64,000 bases of DNA from Pirellula staleyi DSM 6068 (GCF_000025185.1 NC_013720.1:5084001-5148000); one strand, 5' to 3'; positions 7,705-17,112 are shown, counted from the first letter of the stretch. A program made the numbers and translations. Notes: generated by a model from the letters alone, not told the origin.

Positions 7705-8283
7705 GTGAAGTACGCTCGCCAACCTGCCTATCTTGCCGCCACTGCGATGCTGGTCGCTTTGTCGCTAGCTGGATGCACGGTGATGCCGCACGGACCAGCG
7801 GCGGGACAGCCGATGCGACCGCATGCCGTCCAAACTGGCCCCAGTTGCGGCCCAGGATGCAACGATTGCCAGGGAAATCTTTGCGGTGGACCGCTCACTA
7901 CACTCGCCACACACGTCGTGAATGCCGCCCGCTGCGAGCCCGGCTGCGATCCGTATGGCGGGGCGTGCGGTGATCCCTACTGCAGCCCAGCTTCGCTACA
8001 CTGCTCAAACTGTAGTGATAGGGGCTGCGAACGCTGCCGAGTACCCCTTGGGAATGGTGAAGGGCTGACATTCAGCCGAGCTGCTTCGCACCTGCGGCAT
8101 GCCCAAGAGAAGATGACGTTTCCGGTGGCTCCGAAGTCGCCGACGCCAATGTTCCATCCTGTTCCGGCCCGGCCCGTCTTCGAACCTTCGCTCGTTCAGC
8201 CGGCACGCTTCTCTCCAAGCCCGAGCGATCTGCTGCCAGCACCAGTTCCGACCCCTCAGCCGATGCACGAACCTCTTCCGTAG
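7705..8283 (+). CDS. Cysteine-rich lipoprotein, unknown function
   Basis: A GTG start gives 192 residues with a lipoprotein signal: a basic N-terminus, a hydrophobic core and the lipobox LAGC (Cys about 24). The next 90 residues contain many cysteines in CxxxC, CxxC and CGG arrangements, for example GPGCNDCQGNLCGG and CSNCSDRGCERC. This suggests disulfide-bonded small knots or metal binding in the periplasm. The C-terminal third is Pro-rich and low in cysteine. I do not recognise the family. It is free-standing between the Gfo/Idh-like gene and the HtrA gene. Confidence 0.65.
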   Translation: MKYARQPAYLAATAMLVALSLAGCTVMPHGPAAGQPMRPHAVQTGPSCGPGCNDCQGNLCGGPLTTLATHVVNAARCEPGCDPYGGACGDPYCSPASLHCSNCSDRGCERCRVPLGNGEGLTFSRAASHLRHAQEKMTFPVAPKSPTPMFHPVPARPVFEPSLVQPARFSPSPSDLLPAPVPTPQPMHEPLP

Positions 8284-8757
8284 TTCGCGCGTCTCTCTTT
8301 CGGGGCGACAGGTCGATCAGCGACCGATCTTCGAGCGTCCCCAACAGCCCTGTTTGCCCTCGGTAAACGCCCGCGCGAACTCCATGCATTGCGCACTTAG
8401 CGACTATCTGTTCTTTCTGCAGAACATGCGCGGTTTTGGAGATTTAGGCAACCCAGTTAGCCATTAACGGTTGATAGCAATCCCCGCTGATGGATGCTTC
8501 GCTCGACACCCGACCGTATTAGACACCCGAAGCCCCCAAACTTCGCAATCGTCACATCTTCAGTTCAACCTGGGGGGAGTCTGCGGGCGAGCAGGCTCGT
8601 TTTGAAGCCTCGATTGGCGTAGGACCGATGGAACAATCGGACCGCTCGACATGACGCCACTTCTTTGCTCATCCCTTCCCGCGAGCATAGTCGGCAGTGG
8701 CGGTGGACCAGGCGACCCACGAACCAGCGACTTTCGACCTACGCTGACGAGCCCCTC
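8284..8757. other. Non-coding gap, nothing recognised
   Basis: This 474-nt stretch lies between the lipoprotein and the protease. Frames crossing it lack coding character and no clear hairpin-plus-T-run or promoter pair is visible. It probably contains the protease promoter. Confidence 0.5.
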
Positions 8758-10137
8758 ATGCAACGAACACGCTTGTGCTCAACATCGCGATGTCCCTGGC
8801 TCCACGGCTTGCTAATCGCAACCGCGGCACTTGGAATCGCTAGCACCACGCTCCCTCAGGCTCGTGCCTCCGAGTTGCGCCGCACCGCTATTGTTCGAGC
8901 GGTGAACGAAGCTGGCCCCTCGATCGTGAACATCCACGGACGTAAAACCGTCCGCGCTGATGTCGCGACCTCGGCTGGCTATGGCAGCGACAACGTGCGC
9001 CAGGTGAACGGCATGGGAACCGGCATCGTCTTCGATGCTCGGGGCTATATCCTCACCAATTTCCACGTCGTTGATGGGGTGAGCAATATTCAGGTGTCGC
9101 TCCACGACGCCAGCAGCACTATAGCCCGATTGGTGGCTCACGATCCCAAAACCGACCTCGCCGTCATCAAGGTCGATACCAAAGAACCACTCCCGGTCAT
9201 CAAGTTCGGCACTAGCTGCGATTTAATGACGGGCGAACCAGTGATCGCCATCGGCAACGCCTATGGCTACGAACACACCGTCACGCGGGGGATCATCAGC
9301 GCCCTGCATCGCACCGTACAGGTGAGCGACGAACAAAAATATCAAAACCTGATTCAAACCGACGCGAGCATCAACCCAGGCAACTCGGGTGGACCGCTCA
9401 TGAACATCGATGGCGAAGTGATCGGCATCAATGTCGCAGTTCGTGTCGGTGCTCAAGGAATCGGCTTCGCCATTCCTATCGACGAGGCGCTCGAAGTGAC
9501 CGCCAAGCTGATGAGCATCGAACGCATCGATCAAACCATGCACGGCATCGCTGGCAACACCAAACACGAACCCGAGCAACGGATCTTCACCGTCTCGATG
9601 GCTCGCGAGTCATCCCCGGCTGAAAAAGTGGGGCTCAAATCGGGCGATGTGATTAGCAAGATCGGCGATCGCGAAGTGAAACGCTCGCTCGATATCGAAC
9701 TCGCTCTGCTCGGCCGTGGTGCGACTGAAGAAGTTCCTGTCGAAGTGCTCCGCGACGGCGAAACGGTGAGCATGTCGATCACCCTCAGCCCTCTGAAAAA
9801 CACTTCGCGTCCCGCACTTTCCGACAAGGCGTGGGACCTGCTCGGCTTGCGACTCGCCCCGATGGACGAAACCGAGTTTCGTAACCTCGGAAGCCGCTAT
9901 CGTGGTGGTTTGCGAGTGACAGCCGTTCGCGACGAAGGCCCGGCTGCTGCTCAAGGAATTCGCCGTGGCGACGTCCTGGTGGGGATGCATGTGTGGGAAA
10001 CGATTTCGCTCGAGAACATCGCCTACGTTCTCGACCGCGAAGACCTGTCGCGACTCAATCCGGTGATCTTCTACATCATCCGGGGGAGCGACACGCTCTA
10101 TGGTCACTTGCGTGTAGCCGAGCGTACGAAGCCTTAG
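8758..10137 (+). CDS. Secreted HtrA/DegP-type serine protease with PDZ domains
   Basis: From ATG 8758 the 459-residue protein has a signal peptide (hydrophobic stretch to about residue 37, cleavage near ARA-SE). A trypsin-like domain follows with the full triad: His in NFHVVDG (about 103), Asp in KTDLAVIK (133) and Ser in NPGNSGGP (210). A PDZ domain with SPAEKVGLKSGDVI follows, then a second C-terminal PDZ-like segment (RGGLRVTAVRDEGPAAAQGIRRGDVL). It should be a periplasmic quality-control protease. An in-frame upstream start at 8665 would bury the signal peptide and is rejected. It stands alone, 148 nt before thiL. Confidence 0.88.
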   Translation: MQRTRLCSTSRCPWLHGLLIATAALGIASTTLPQARASELRRTAIVRAVNEAGPSIVNIHGRKTVRADVATSAGYGSDNVRQVNGMGTGIVFDARGYILTNFHVVDGVSNIQVSLHDASSTIARLVAHDPKTDLAVIKVDTKEPLPVIKFGTSCDLMTGEPVIAIGNAYGYEHTVTRGIISALHRTVQVSDEQKYQNLIQTDASINPGNSGGPLMNIDGEVIGINVAVRVGAQGIGFAIPIDEALEVTAKLMSIERIDQTMHGIAGNTKHEPEQRIFTVSMARESSPAEKVGLKSGDVISKIGDREVKRSLDIELALLGRGATEEVPVEVLRDGETVSMSITLSPLKNTSRPALSDKAWDLLGLRLAPMDETEFRNLGSRYRGGLRVTAVRDEGPAAAQGIRRGDVLVGMHVWETISLENIAYVLDREDLSRLNPVIFYIIRGSDTLYGHLRVAERTKP

Positions 10138-10285
10138 TAGTGTGAACCCCAAGTGCCTGGTCATCAGCCTGGGCACTCACCAGCGGCGACTCGATCGGTC
10201 ATAATCTGGGAAGCAAATTTTTCCCGGGTCCCTGATCTTCAGGTGTCCGACCGGTTTCGAGTTTTTCGCCGCGAGATTTCGTCCG

Positions 10286-11206
10286 ATGGAGCAGCAGATT
10301 GTTTCCGCGATAAAACATCGCGTGCTGCCCCATCCTGCGCTCGTGGTCGGCATTGGCGACGATGCAGCGATCACGCGCGTCACGCCGGGCAAACAGCTCG
10401 TCACCACCACCGACATGCTGATGGATGGGGTCGATTTCCTGCTTGCTTCAACCGACCCGGTGCTGGTGGGGCGCAAATCGCTCGCGGTCAATCTGAGCGA
10501 TCTGGCAGCCATGGCGGCTGTGCCTGTGGGGGCTGTCATCTCGCTGGCCTTGCCACGCCAAGGGGGCGAACAACTCGTACGTCAGCTGTTCGATGGCATC
10601 TTGCCGCTGGCAGCCGAGTTTCAGCTCGCCATCGCTGGTGGCGACACCAACAGCTGGGATGGTCCGCTGGCAATCAGCATCACGGTGTGGGGCGAAGTGG
10701 AACCGGGTGAAGCGTGGCTCCGAAGCACGGCGCGGGTCGGTGATAAACTGCATGTCACCGGCGCGCTAGGGGGGAGCATTCTCGAGCGACAATTCACCTT
10801 CACCCCACGAGTGAATGAAGCGCAGCAACTGCGCCGCTCGGCACAAGTCACCGCGGCGATGGATATCAGCGACGGTCTGCTGATCGATCTGGCGCGACTC
10901 TGCGAAGCAAGCCAGTGTGGCGCTGTTCTCGACCTCGATAAAATTCCAGTCCACGCCGATGCTGTGCGGCTGTCGCTTCAAGAGCACCCCACCGCTACGC
11001 CCGATGAACTTCAAGCATTTGCGCTCGAGCATGCCTTGGCAGATGGCGAAGATTTCGAACTGCTGCTGACGATCGCGCCGAGTGATCCCCTCGCAGCCCA
11101 GAGCATCGGCGAAATCACGAGTGCACGTGGGATCTTTGCTCGCGCAGCTGATGGTTCGCTTCGCGCGCTGACGATTCGAGGCTACGAGCATCAGTTCCGC
11201 GCATGA
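10286..11206 (+). CDS. thiL: Thiamine-monophosphate kinase
   Basis: The 306 residues match ThiL: VGIGDDAAITR near the N-terminus, TTDMLMDGVDF and KSLAVNLSDLAAM. These are the acidic metal-binding segments of the PurM/ThiL fold, and MDISDGLLIDLARL and ADGEDFELL follow in the second half. The enzyme phosphorylates thiamine monophosphate to thiamine diphosphate using ATP, in the cytoplasm. The reading frame overlaps tsaE by four bases (ATGA), so translation of the two is probably coupled. No other thiamine gene or THI-box element is visible nearby. Confidence 0.92.
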   Translation: MEQQIVSAIKHRVLPHPALVVGIGDDAAITRVTPGKQLVTTTDMLMDGVDFLLASTDPVLVGRKSLAVNLSDLAAMAAVPVGAVISLALPRQGGEQLVRQLFDGILPLAAEFQLAIAGGDTNSWDGPLAISITVWGEVEPGEAWLRSTARVGDKLHVTGALGGSILERQFTFTPRVNEAQQLRRSAQVTAAMDISDGLLIDLARLCEASQCGAVLDLDKIPVHADAVRLSLQEHPTATPDELQAFALEHALADGEDFELLLTIAPSDPLAAQSIGEITSARGIFARAADGSLRALTIRGYEHQFRA

Positions 11207-11697
11207 GTAAACTCATCTTCCATGCCGACGACTTAGAGGGAACCGCAGCGCTGGCTCACGCGCTGGCTCACGCACTTCCTGCGGGAAGCGTGGTCTCGCT
11301 CGAAGGGACACTCGGAGCTGGCAAAACGCAGCTGGTCCGCTTGCTCGTCGAAGCGCTTGGCGGGAGCGCCGACGATGTCGTCAGCCCCACGTTTGTGCTG
11401 CAAGCCACTTACACAGCAGCCAAAACCGTGCAGCATTTTGATGCCTATCGCTTGCCGACGTCGGACGAATTCCTGGCGATTGGTGGCGAGGAGACTTTGG
11501 CGAGCCCAGCGCTGTCGTTTGTCGAGTGGGGAGAGCGTGTTTCCGACGTTTTTCCTGAGGATTTCTACCGACTTTCCATTGCAGTGACAGGTTCCAACTC
11601 GCGCGAGTTCACGCTCGAAAGTCGCGCGCCCGAGCAACTCGCCGTGCTCGAGCAGCTGCGCGATTTGCTCCCCCAGAGTCAGCTGATCGCGACCTAA
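11203..11697 (+). CDS. tsaE: tRNA threonylcarbamoyladenosine biosynthesis ATPase TsaE
   Basis: The 164-residue protein carries the Walker A loop GTLGAGKTQLVR (about 34-45), followed by VSPTFVLQATY and HFDAYRL, then SFVEWGERV; all are signatures of TsaE (YjeE). TsaE is the ATPase that works with TsaB and TsaD to form t6A at position 37 of ANN-decoding tRNAs. The ATG overlaps the thiL stop as ATGA. The C-terminal 25 residues after the core are a little longer than usual and Leu/Gln-rich. Identity is firm; the pairing with thiL probably reflects shared transcription rather than function. Confidence 0.9.
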   Translation: MSKLIFHADDLEGTAALAHALAHALPAGSVVSLEGTLGAGKTQLVRLLVEALGGSADDVVSPTFVLQATYTAAKTVQHFDAYRLPTSDEFLAIGGEETLASPALSFVEWGERVSDVFPEDFYRLSIAVTGSNSREFTLESRAPEQLAVLEQLRDLLPQSQLIAT

Positions 11698-11723
11698 CAC
11701 GGCAGCAATTAATCGCGCGGCGC

Positions 11724-12749
11724 TCAGGGCTTGAGCAAGAGGCGGCCTAGTTCGTCGGTCACGCGCGGGGTCGGCAGATCGTCGCGTTCGAGCACGAGAT
11801 AAGCAAAGTTATCGGCGAGCACTTCTTCGGGATGAATGATGTAGCGTGTGTTGCTGCCGATCTTCTTGAAATAGGGCTCGAAGTTCGGCGTGATGGAAAT
11901 CGTGACCGGCTCGTCCTCCTGCATTTTCACGCGCCACATGAGCTTCGCTTGTGCATCGAGCAGACCTTCGACCTCAACGAGTTTGAACTTCATGTAAGCA
12001 AACATCCCTTTGCCAGCTGAGGGATCAAACACGGGCGGCTCGGCCAGCAGCAGCGGCACGGCATGCACGAGTTGGCCGTCGACAGCCATCGAGATCACCA
12101 CGTCGAGTCGTGGCGCATCGGGGTTGGTGATTTTGGCATCGGCAATCGATGGGGGAAGTTCGATTTCCGCGATCTCCTCAAAGCCCACGATGCGGTACAT
12201 CGCGCGCCGCAGCGCCGCATTCTTGCGACTGAGGACATGAAACAGCTCGTGCAGCAGCAACGTTTCGAGCGAACGATCGTCGCCGCGTACGAGTCGCACG
12301 GGGAGCATGATCGCGTCGCCCCGCGTGTAGGCAGCATGGCTCTCTTCGCGACCCGTGGTTTGCACCAGATAGATGGTCGCTGGCAGCGCGAGATCGAATC
12401 GCGCAAGGCGTTTTTCCATCGATCCCAAAATAGTTCGCAGCCGCGCAGTCGTTTCGGCATCCCAGGCAATCACCTCGGCCACCAGCTGCGATTGCCAGTC
12501 GGCCTTGGTCGGTTTTTCAACACCGCGCACGCGCGAGGCGATGTCGAACGTCGTGAGGCGCCGCGAAAAGTCGTCGTCGATCGCCAGCAGCTTTTGCCCC
12601 TGGGCAACACTCGCCAGCTCGACCACCGATCCGGGCGCGAGAGGAATCGTGACCGGCTCGGCCACTTCGTCGGCAGCAAGCAGTGGTGCAGGATGAGCGA
12701 AGCTCGCGGCCAGGAGCAGCAGCAGACCGAGGGGGAAGCGAAATGACAT
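11724..12749 (-). CDS. Secreted protein with a HELFH zinc-peptidase-like motif
   Basis: The 341-residue protein begins with a clear signal peptide (MSFRFPLGLLLLLAASFAHP, cleavage near LLAADE). Around residue 168 it has ETLLLHELFHVLSR, an HExxH motif in a helix as in gluzincin-type metallopeptidases. No certain third ligand is visible; acidic segments downstream (EEIAEIELPP) are candidates. The rest is beta-rich and not recognised. It is convergent with tsaE (26-nt gap) and its promoter side faces a 400-nt gap. It is probably periplasmic; peptidase activity is an inference from the motif only. Confidence 0.6.
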   Translation of the reverse strand: MSFRFPLGLLLLLAASFAHPAPLLAADEVAEPVTIPLAPGSVVELASVAQGQKLLAIDDDFSRRLTTFDIASRVRGVEKPTKADWQSQLVAEVIAWDAETTARLRTILGSMEKRLARFDLALPATIYLVQTTGREESHAAYTRGDAIMLPVRLVRGDDRSLETLLLHELFHVLSRKNAALRRAMYRIVGFEEIAEIELPPSIADAKITNPDAPRLDVVISMAVDGQLVHAVPLLLAEPPVFDPSAGKGMFAYMKFKLVEVEGLLDAQAKLMWRVKMQEDEPVTISITPNFEPYFKKIGSNTRYIIHPEEVLADNFAYLVLERDDLPTPRVTDELGRLLLKP

Positions 12750-13166
12750 AGAGCGGCTACCTGCGCGAGAGAATTAAACCGGTATTTCACCGATTCTACG
12801 CCATCGCGCGGTGGTCGTGGTTGCCTCGGCGCGACGATCTCGCGCGCTCTAGCAGAGTTCGATCGGCTGCCCGCCACCGCACAGACGCATTGGCCTGATT
12901 TCCCCGAGGAGGTATCCTAGAGCTGTTGTCCCGAGCCATGCGAAACGGTCGGCTGGGGGCCGTTTTCACTTTCCGAATTAGTAAAGCACGACGTCGATGG
13001 CACGCTGGCCTCGTAACACCTGGACTTCGATTTTCACGTACGGAACCATCTTCCTGATGTTTCCGATCCTGTGCTATTTGGCCTATGCCTACGTGAAGGG
13101 ACAGCTGTTCTAAACGCGCTCGCCTCTCTCCGAATCCCTCTTCCGCGTCCCTTCGCGAACTTGCTC
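12750..13166. other. Gap with a possible broken single-helix miniprotein frame
   Basis: The 417-nt gap holds one possible coding remnant. From 13018 to the TAA at 13111-13113 the frame encodes a hydrophobic helix (IFLMFPILCYLAYAYV) and a short basic end, but it has no start codon before an internal ATG at 13057. An ATG at 12998 lies in another frame and would join it if one base were added near 13013-13021. A weak stem (12943-12948 with 12961-12966, then TTTT) lies upstream. Nothing else is seen. Confidence 0.25.
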
Positions 13167-14663
13167 ATGACCTCGCTTGCCCACTCTCCGCGCACCTGGC
13201 TTCCCGGCCCAGCTCACACGCTCGACCGGCAGACGCTGGCCCTGCATTTGGCCCCTCATGGTCAGGAGCATTTGGCAAGATTTTGGGACGAACTAAGCGG
13301 CACCGAGAAGCAGCAACTCGGAAACCAAATCGATGCGCTCGATCTAGCGCTCTTGGCGGAACTGCGCGAGCAAGGTCGACAGCTGCTCTCATCGGGAGTC
13401 GATAGCAGCGCGGCCCAAGCACAGCTGTTTGAAGCGCTTGCCGCGCGAGCCACTGCGCCACCGGCGATGCGGCTCGATGGCTCGGGCGCCATCGATCGCG
13501 ATCAGGCGCTCGCCGCTGGCGCCGACCTTTTGACGCGCGGCCAAGTGGCGATGATTCTCGTGGCAGGTGGTCTTGGTTCGCGACTCGGATTTGAACTCCC
13601 CAAAGGATTCTATCAGCTCGCTCCGCTGTCGCAGCGCACACTGTTCGACATCCTGATTTCGCAGCTTTCAAGTGTCGAGCGGCGCTACGGGCAAACGATC
13701 CCGCTCTACATCATGACGAGCCCCGCCACCGACGCGCTAACACGCGAATTTCTGGAGAAAAACAACTATTTTGGCAAGCCTCGCACCAGCGTGCGGATCT
13801 TTTGCCAAAACGTGATGTGGGCCCTCGACGAGCAGTGGAATCGGCTGCTGATGTCCAGCCCGAGTTCGCTCTTTCTCGGCCCCGATGGCCACGGCGGCAT
13901 GCTGCGAGCCCTCGCCGAAAGTGGCTGTCTGGCCGATGCCGAGGCGCGCGGTATTACGCAAATTTTCTACGGCCAGATCGATAACCCGCTGCTGCAAGTT
14001 TGCAGCGAACTGCTGCTCGGCAGCCACGTCCTCGCGCAAAGTGAAATGACGACGCAGGTGGTCGAAAAACGTCATCCGCTCGAGCGTGTGGGGAATGTGG
14101 TCGAGGTCGATGGCAAAGTGCAAGTGATCGAGTATGTCGACTTACCCGAGTCGGCAGCGCGTGCCACGTCGGCCGATGGTCGCCTGAAATTATGGGCTGG
14201 CAATTTGGCCGTGCATGTCTTCGACACCGCCTTCCTGGCTCGAGCCAATCGCGATCAAACCTCACTACCGTTTCACTTTGCCCGCAAAAAAGTCCCGACC
14301 ATCGACGACAGTGGCGCGGTGGTCGAACCGACCTCGATCAACGCCATTCGCTTCGAGCGATTTATTTTCGACCTGCTTCCCGCTGCCCGTAAAAGCCTGG
14401 TTGTAGAGGCTGATCCCGCCGAGGCATTTGCGCCGGTGAAGAACGCCGAGCACGAAAAAACCGACACCGCCGCCACGGCTCGCGCCGCCATGATCGCGCA
14501 AGCGCGACGCTGGCTCGAAGCTGCTGGGGCTCACGTCGCGCCGCAGGTGCGTGTGGAAATTCATCCCGCTTTTGCTGCGACGATCGACGAAGTCCGTGCG
14601 CGTGTGAAGCCGGGCACCGTTATCGATCGCGATACTTACTTTTCCCCGTCAGGAGCTCTCTGA
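13167..14663 (+). CDS. UDPGP-type nucleotidyltransferase (UDP-sugar pyrophosphorylase)
   Basis: The 498 residues have the UTP-binding loop ILVAGGLGSRLGFELPKG (about 163-180), then PLYIMTSPATDALTREF and a GPDGHGGML segment. This is the order seen in eukaryotic-type UDP-GlcNAc and UDP-glucose pyrophosphorylases (UDPGP family). It should form a UDP-sugar from UTP and a sugar 1-phosphate in the cytoplasm. GlcNAc-1-P is more likely than Glc-1-P because the loop layout is AGX-like, but this is not certain. ATG 13167 is preferred over a GTG 96 bases earlier. manC follows 66 nt downstream, so nucleotide-sugar supply may be co-expressed. Confidence 0.82.
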   Translation: MTSLAHSPRTWLPGPAHTLDRQTLALHLAPHGQEHLARFWDELSGTEKQQLGNQIDALDLALLAELREQGRQLLSSGVDSSAAQAQLFEALAARATAPPAMRLDGSGAIDRDQALAAGADLLTRGQVAMILVAGGLGSRLGFELPKGFYQLAPLSQRTLFDILISQLSSVERRYGQTIPLYIMTSPATDALTREFLEKNNYFGKPRTSVRIFCQNVMWALDEQWNRLLMSSPSSLFLGPDGHGGMLRALAESGCLADAEARGITQIFYGQIDNPLLQVCSELLLGSHVLAQSEMTTQVVEKRHPLERVGNVVEVDGKVQVIEYVDLPESAARATSADGRLKLWAGNLAVHVFDTAFLARANRDQTSLPFHFARKKVPTIDDSGAVVEPTSINAIRFERFIFDLLPAARKSLVVEADPAEAFAPVKNAEHEKTDTAATARAAMIAQARRWLEAAGAHVAPQVRVEIHPAFAATIDEVRARVKPGTVIDRDTYFSPSGAL

Positions 14664-14729
14664 CCTGCAAGGGGGCCGATCGGCTCTCCCAAGTTTCCCC
14701 TGACGATCTCTACGCAAGGAAGTTCAACG

Positions 14730-15815
14730 ATGCTGCACGCTTTGATCATGGCCGGTGGCGCTGGAACACGTTTCTGGCCCCTCAGTCGACACGAGCGTCC
14801 CAAACAGCTTTTGCAGCTGGCAGGGGAGCGCACGATGATTCAAATGGCGGTCGATCGTCTGGCGGGACTCCTCCCACCCAGCCGCGTCAGCATCATCACC
14901 GCCGCTCATTTGGTGGAGCCGATTCGGCAGCAACTTCCTGAGCTTCCCAGCGGCAGCATTCTCGGCGAACCGTGCAAGCGCGACACCGCTCCTTGTGTGG
15001 GGCTCGGCGCGATGCTCGCCGCGAAAAACGATCCCGATGCCACCTTGGTGGTGATGCCAGCCGATCATCTGATCGAACCTGTGGCAGCCTTTCGCACCGC
15101 AGTTGCGTCAGCCGCCGCGCTTGTCGACGAGCAGCCCGAGCGAATCGTCACGTTTGGAATTCGCCCCACCTTCCCGGCTGAAACCTTCGGCTACATCGAG
15201 CGTGGCGCCCCCGTTCCCACGGTCCCGGCCGATCGTCCCCCGAGCTTCGAAGTGGTCCAGTTCCGCGAAAAGCCAGCCCGCAGCATTGCCGAGCAGTATC
15301 TCGAAACCGGCAATTTCTACTGGAACAGCGGCATTTTTGTTTGGAAGGCGAAGACGATCCTCGCAGCGATCGAGAAATACGACCCGAAGATGTACGCGCA
15401 TCTTGTGCCGATTGCCGCAGCCTTCGGCACCCCCGAATTCCAATCGGTCTTCGAATCGAAATTCAGCGAGATCAAAGGGCGGAGCATCGATTTCACCGTC
15501 CTCGAGCACTATCAGCCAGTGGTTGTGGTCGAAGCACCGTTTGTTTGGAACGATGTCGGCAGCTGGCAATCCCTTGCCGCCACGCACGGCACCGACGCCG
15601 AGGGGAACACCCTCATCGGCAAACAGATCGCCATCCGCTCGCAAGGGAATGTGGTGTACACGACTGATGACCACTTGGTCGCGATCCTCGGCATCGACGA
15701 CTGCATTGTCGTGCACACCCCCGATGCCACACTCGTCGCTAGCAAGCACGAGGAAGAAGCGGTGCGCGAAATCGTGAAAAAACTCGGCGAAAAGAGCTGG
15801 AAAGAGCATCTCTAA
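14730..15815 (+). CDS. manC: Mannose-1-phosphate guanylyltransferase
   Basis: The 361-residue protein starts MLHALIMAGGAGTRFWPLSR and continues ERPKQLLQL, the GTP-binding signature of GDP-mannose pyrophosphorylase. VVMPADHLI, TFGIRPTFPAETFGYIERG and FVWNDVGSWQSL follow, all characteristic. It makes GDP-mannose from GTP and mannose 1-phosphate, feeding cell-surface polysaccharides. At this length it lacks the fused isomerase domain of ManC/AlgA bifunctional forms. The ATG sits shortly after AAGGAAG. It follows the UDPGP-type gene in the same direction. Confidence 0.9.
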   Translation: MLHALIMAGGAGTRFWPLSRHERPKQLLQLAGERTMIQMAVDRLAGLLPPSRVSIITAAHLVEPIRQQLPELPSGSILGEPCKRDTAPCVGLGAMLAAKNDPDATLVVMPADHLIEPVAAFRTAVASAAALVDEQPERIVTFGIRPTFPAETFGYIERGAPVPTVPADRPPSFEVVQFREKPARSIAEQYLETGNFYWNSGIFVWKAKTILAAIEKYDPKMYAHLVPIAAAFGTPEFQSVFESKFSEIKGRSIDFTVLEHYQPVVVVEAPFVWNDVGSWQSLAATHGTDAEGNTLIGKQIAIRSQGNVVYTTDDHLVAILGIDDCIVVHTPDATLVASKHEEEAVREIVKKLGEKSWKEHL

Positions 15816-15901
15816 GCAGGCTATCCCGGCGCACTGTGGGAAAGCTGCTGGGGTGACCAGTTGTGCAGAGCCGAAACTCGAATGGCCCCAAGCATCGACA
15901 A

Positions 15902-15926
15902 CGGGATAGAATATCTTGTTATCCCG
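15902..15926 (+). other. Leader hairpin just before the hydrolase start
   Basis: CGGGATA (15902-15908) pairs with TATCCCG (15920-15926) around an 11-nt loop, ending seven bases before ATG 15934. It may influence initiation of the hydrolase gene. A chance occurrence is not excluded. Confidence 0.3.
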
Positions 15927-15933
15927 CTCAAGC

Positions 15934-17112
15934 ATGCTCTGGAGAATCCCCGTGGTTTCTCGAAATTGGATGGCAAACTCGATATCCCGGCCGCTAGTCG
16001 CCGCTCGCATCGCCGCGCTCGCGGTCAGCTGCACGCTGCTGACGATAGCGCTTCAAGTGAATGGCCAAGAGGGGGTTGAGCTCGAAACCAATCCGTCGGA
16101 AGTGGTTCCTTCCACCTCCAAGCTCCCCGTGGCGGGCCCTGCAATTCCGAACCTTCCGACCCTGACGCTCGGCGGCAAGCTGTTTTGGACCGACGAAGAA
16201 GTGCAGGCGGGCTGGCGCATTCAGCGAAGTTCGATGACCGGGCACTATCGGCTGCTCGACGATCAGAACTATCGCCACGCATACGGCTCGCTCGAACATT
16301 GCGAGCAGCAGCTCCGCGAGATTCAGCAGCTCCGCGCGCTACCAGCGGCGGAAGGGGAAGTGGTCGTCACGCTGCACGGGCTGCTGCGCTCGCGCGATGT
16401 GATGGAGGGCTTGGGGGAATACTTGCAGCGCGAAGGGGACCTGCAGCCGGTGCACGTTTCGTATGCCAGCACGCGGCGAACGCTCGACGAACATGCCGAA
16501 AGCCTTTCACGCGTGATTGATCGCCTCGGCAGCCGCGTGACAAAAATCCATTTCGTTGGCCACAGCCTCGGGAATCTAGTGATTCGTCGCTACTACGGTG
16601 AAGCGGGTGCAGAAGATCCACTCTGGAAGGTCGATCCCCGAGCGGGCCGCGTGGTGATGCTTGCGCCACCCAATCAAGGAGCTCGCGCGGCGAAGATGTG
16701 GCGCGACAACGACCTGTTTAAACTGGTTGCAGGCCCGAGTGGCAAACAGCTCGGCCTCGAATGGAAGCAGATCGAGCCCCGTCTGGCTCGCCCCACAGGC
16801 GAGTTCGGGATCGTCGCAGGTGCCCATCCCGCCGGCTCCTCGCTCCTGTCGCTCCTTCCTGGAGACGACGATCTGGTGCTGTCGGTCTCGGAAACTAAAC
16901 TCCCCGGTGCCGCCGATTCGATCGTCGTGCCGCTCCATCATGGCGAGGTCATCAGCAATCCCGAAGTGCAGGCCTACGTCCTCCGCTTCTTGCAGGAGGG
17001 GCACTTTGTGGCTGCAGACCAGCGCGAGCCGATTCCGCTCGACAAGACCACCACTGCGCCACTCGCCAGCGAGCCCGATTGCACTTTGAGCGTGGAAGGA
17101 TCGGAACGCTGA
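15934..17112 (+). CDS. Secreted alpha/beta-fold hydrolase (lipase-like)
   Basis: The 392-residue protein has an N-terminal hydrophobic segment (ALAVSCTLLTIALQV) that fits a signal peptide ending near VNGQEG. The fold motifs are VVTLHGLLRS (oxyanion strand), then IHFVGHSLGNLVIRRYYG with the nucleophile Ser in GHSLGN, and VMLAPPNQGARAA; the late HHGEV supplies a candidate His. This resembles PGAP1/lipase-class hydrolases acting on esters in the periplasm. The true substrate is unknown. Its stop overlaps the yqgF start by one base (TGATG), so the two are translationally linked. Confidence 0.72.
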   Translation: MLWRIPVVSRNWMANSISRPLVAARIAALAVSCTLLTIALQVNGQEGVELETNPSEVVPSTSKLPVAGPAIPNLPTLTLGGKLFWTDEEVQAGWRIQRSSMTGHYRLLDDQNYRHAYGSLEHCEQQLREIQQLRALPAAEGEVVVTLHGLLRSRDVMEGLGEYLQREGDLQPVHVSYASTRRTLDEHAESLSRVIDRLGSRVTKIHFVGHSLGNLVIRRYYGEAGAEDPLWKVDPRAGRVVMLAPPNQGARAAKMWRDNDLFKLVAGPSGKQLGLEWKQIEPRLARPTGEFGIVAGAHPAGSSLLSLLPGDDDLVLSVSETKLPGAADSIVVPLHHGEVISNPEVQAYVLRFLQEGHFVAADQREPIPLDKTTTAPLASEPDCTLSVEGSER

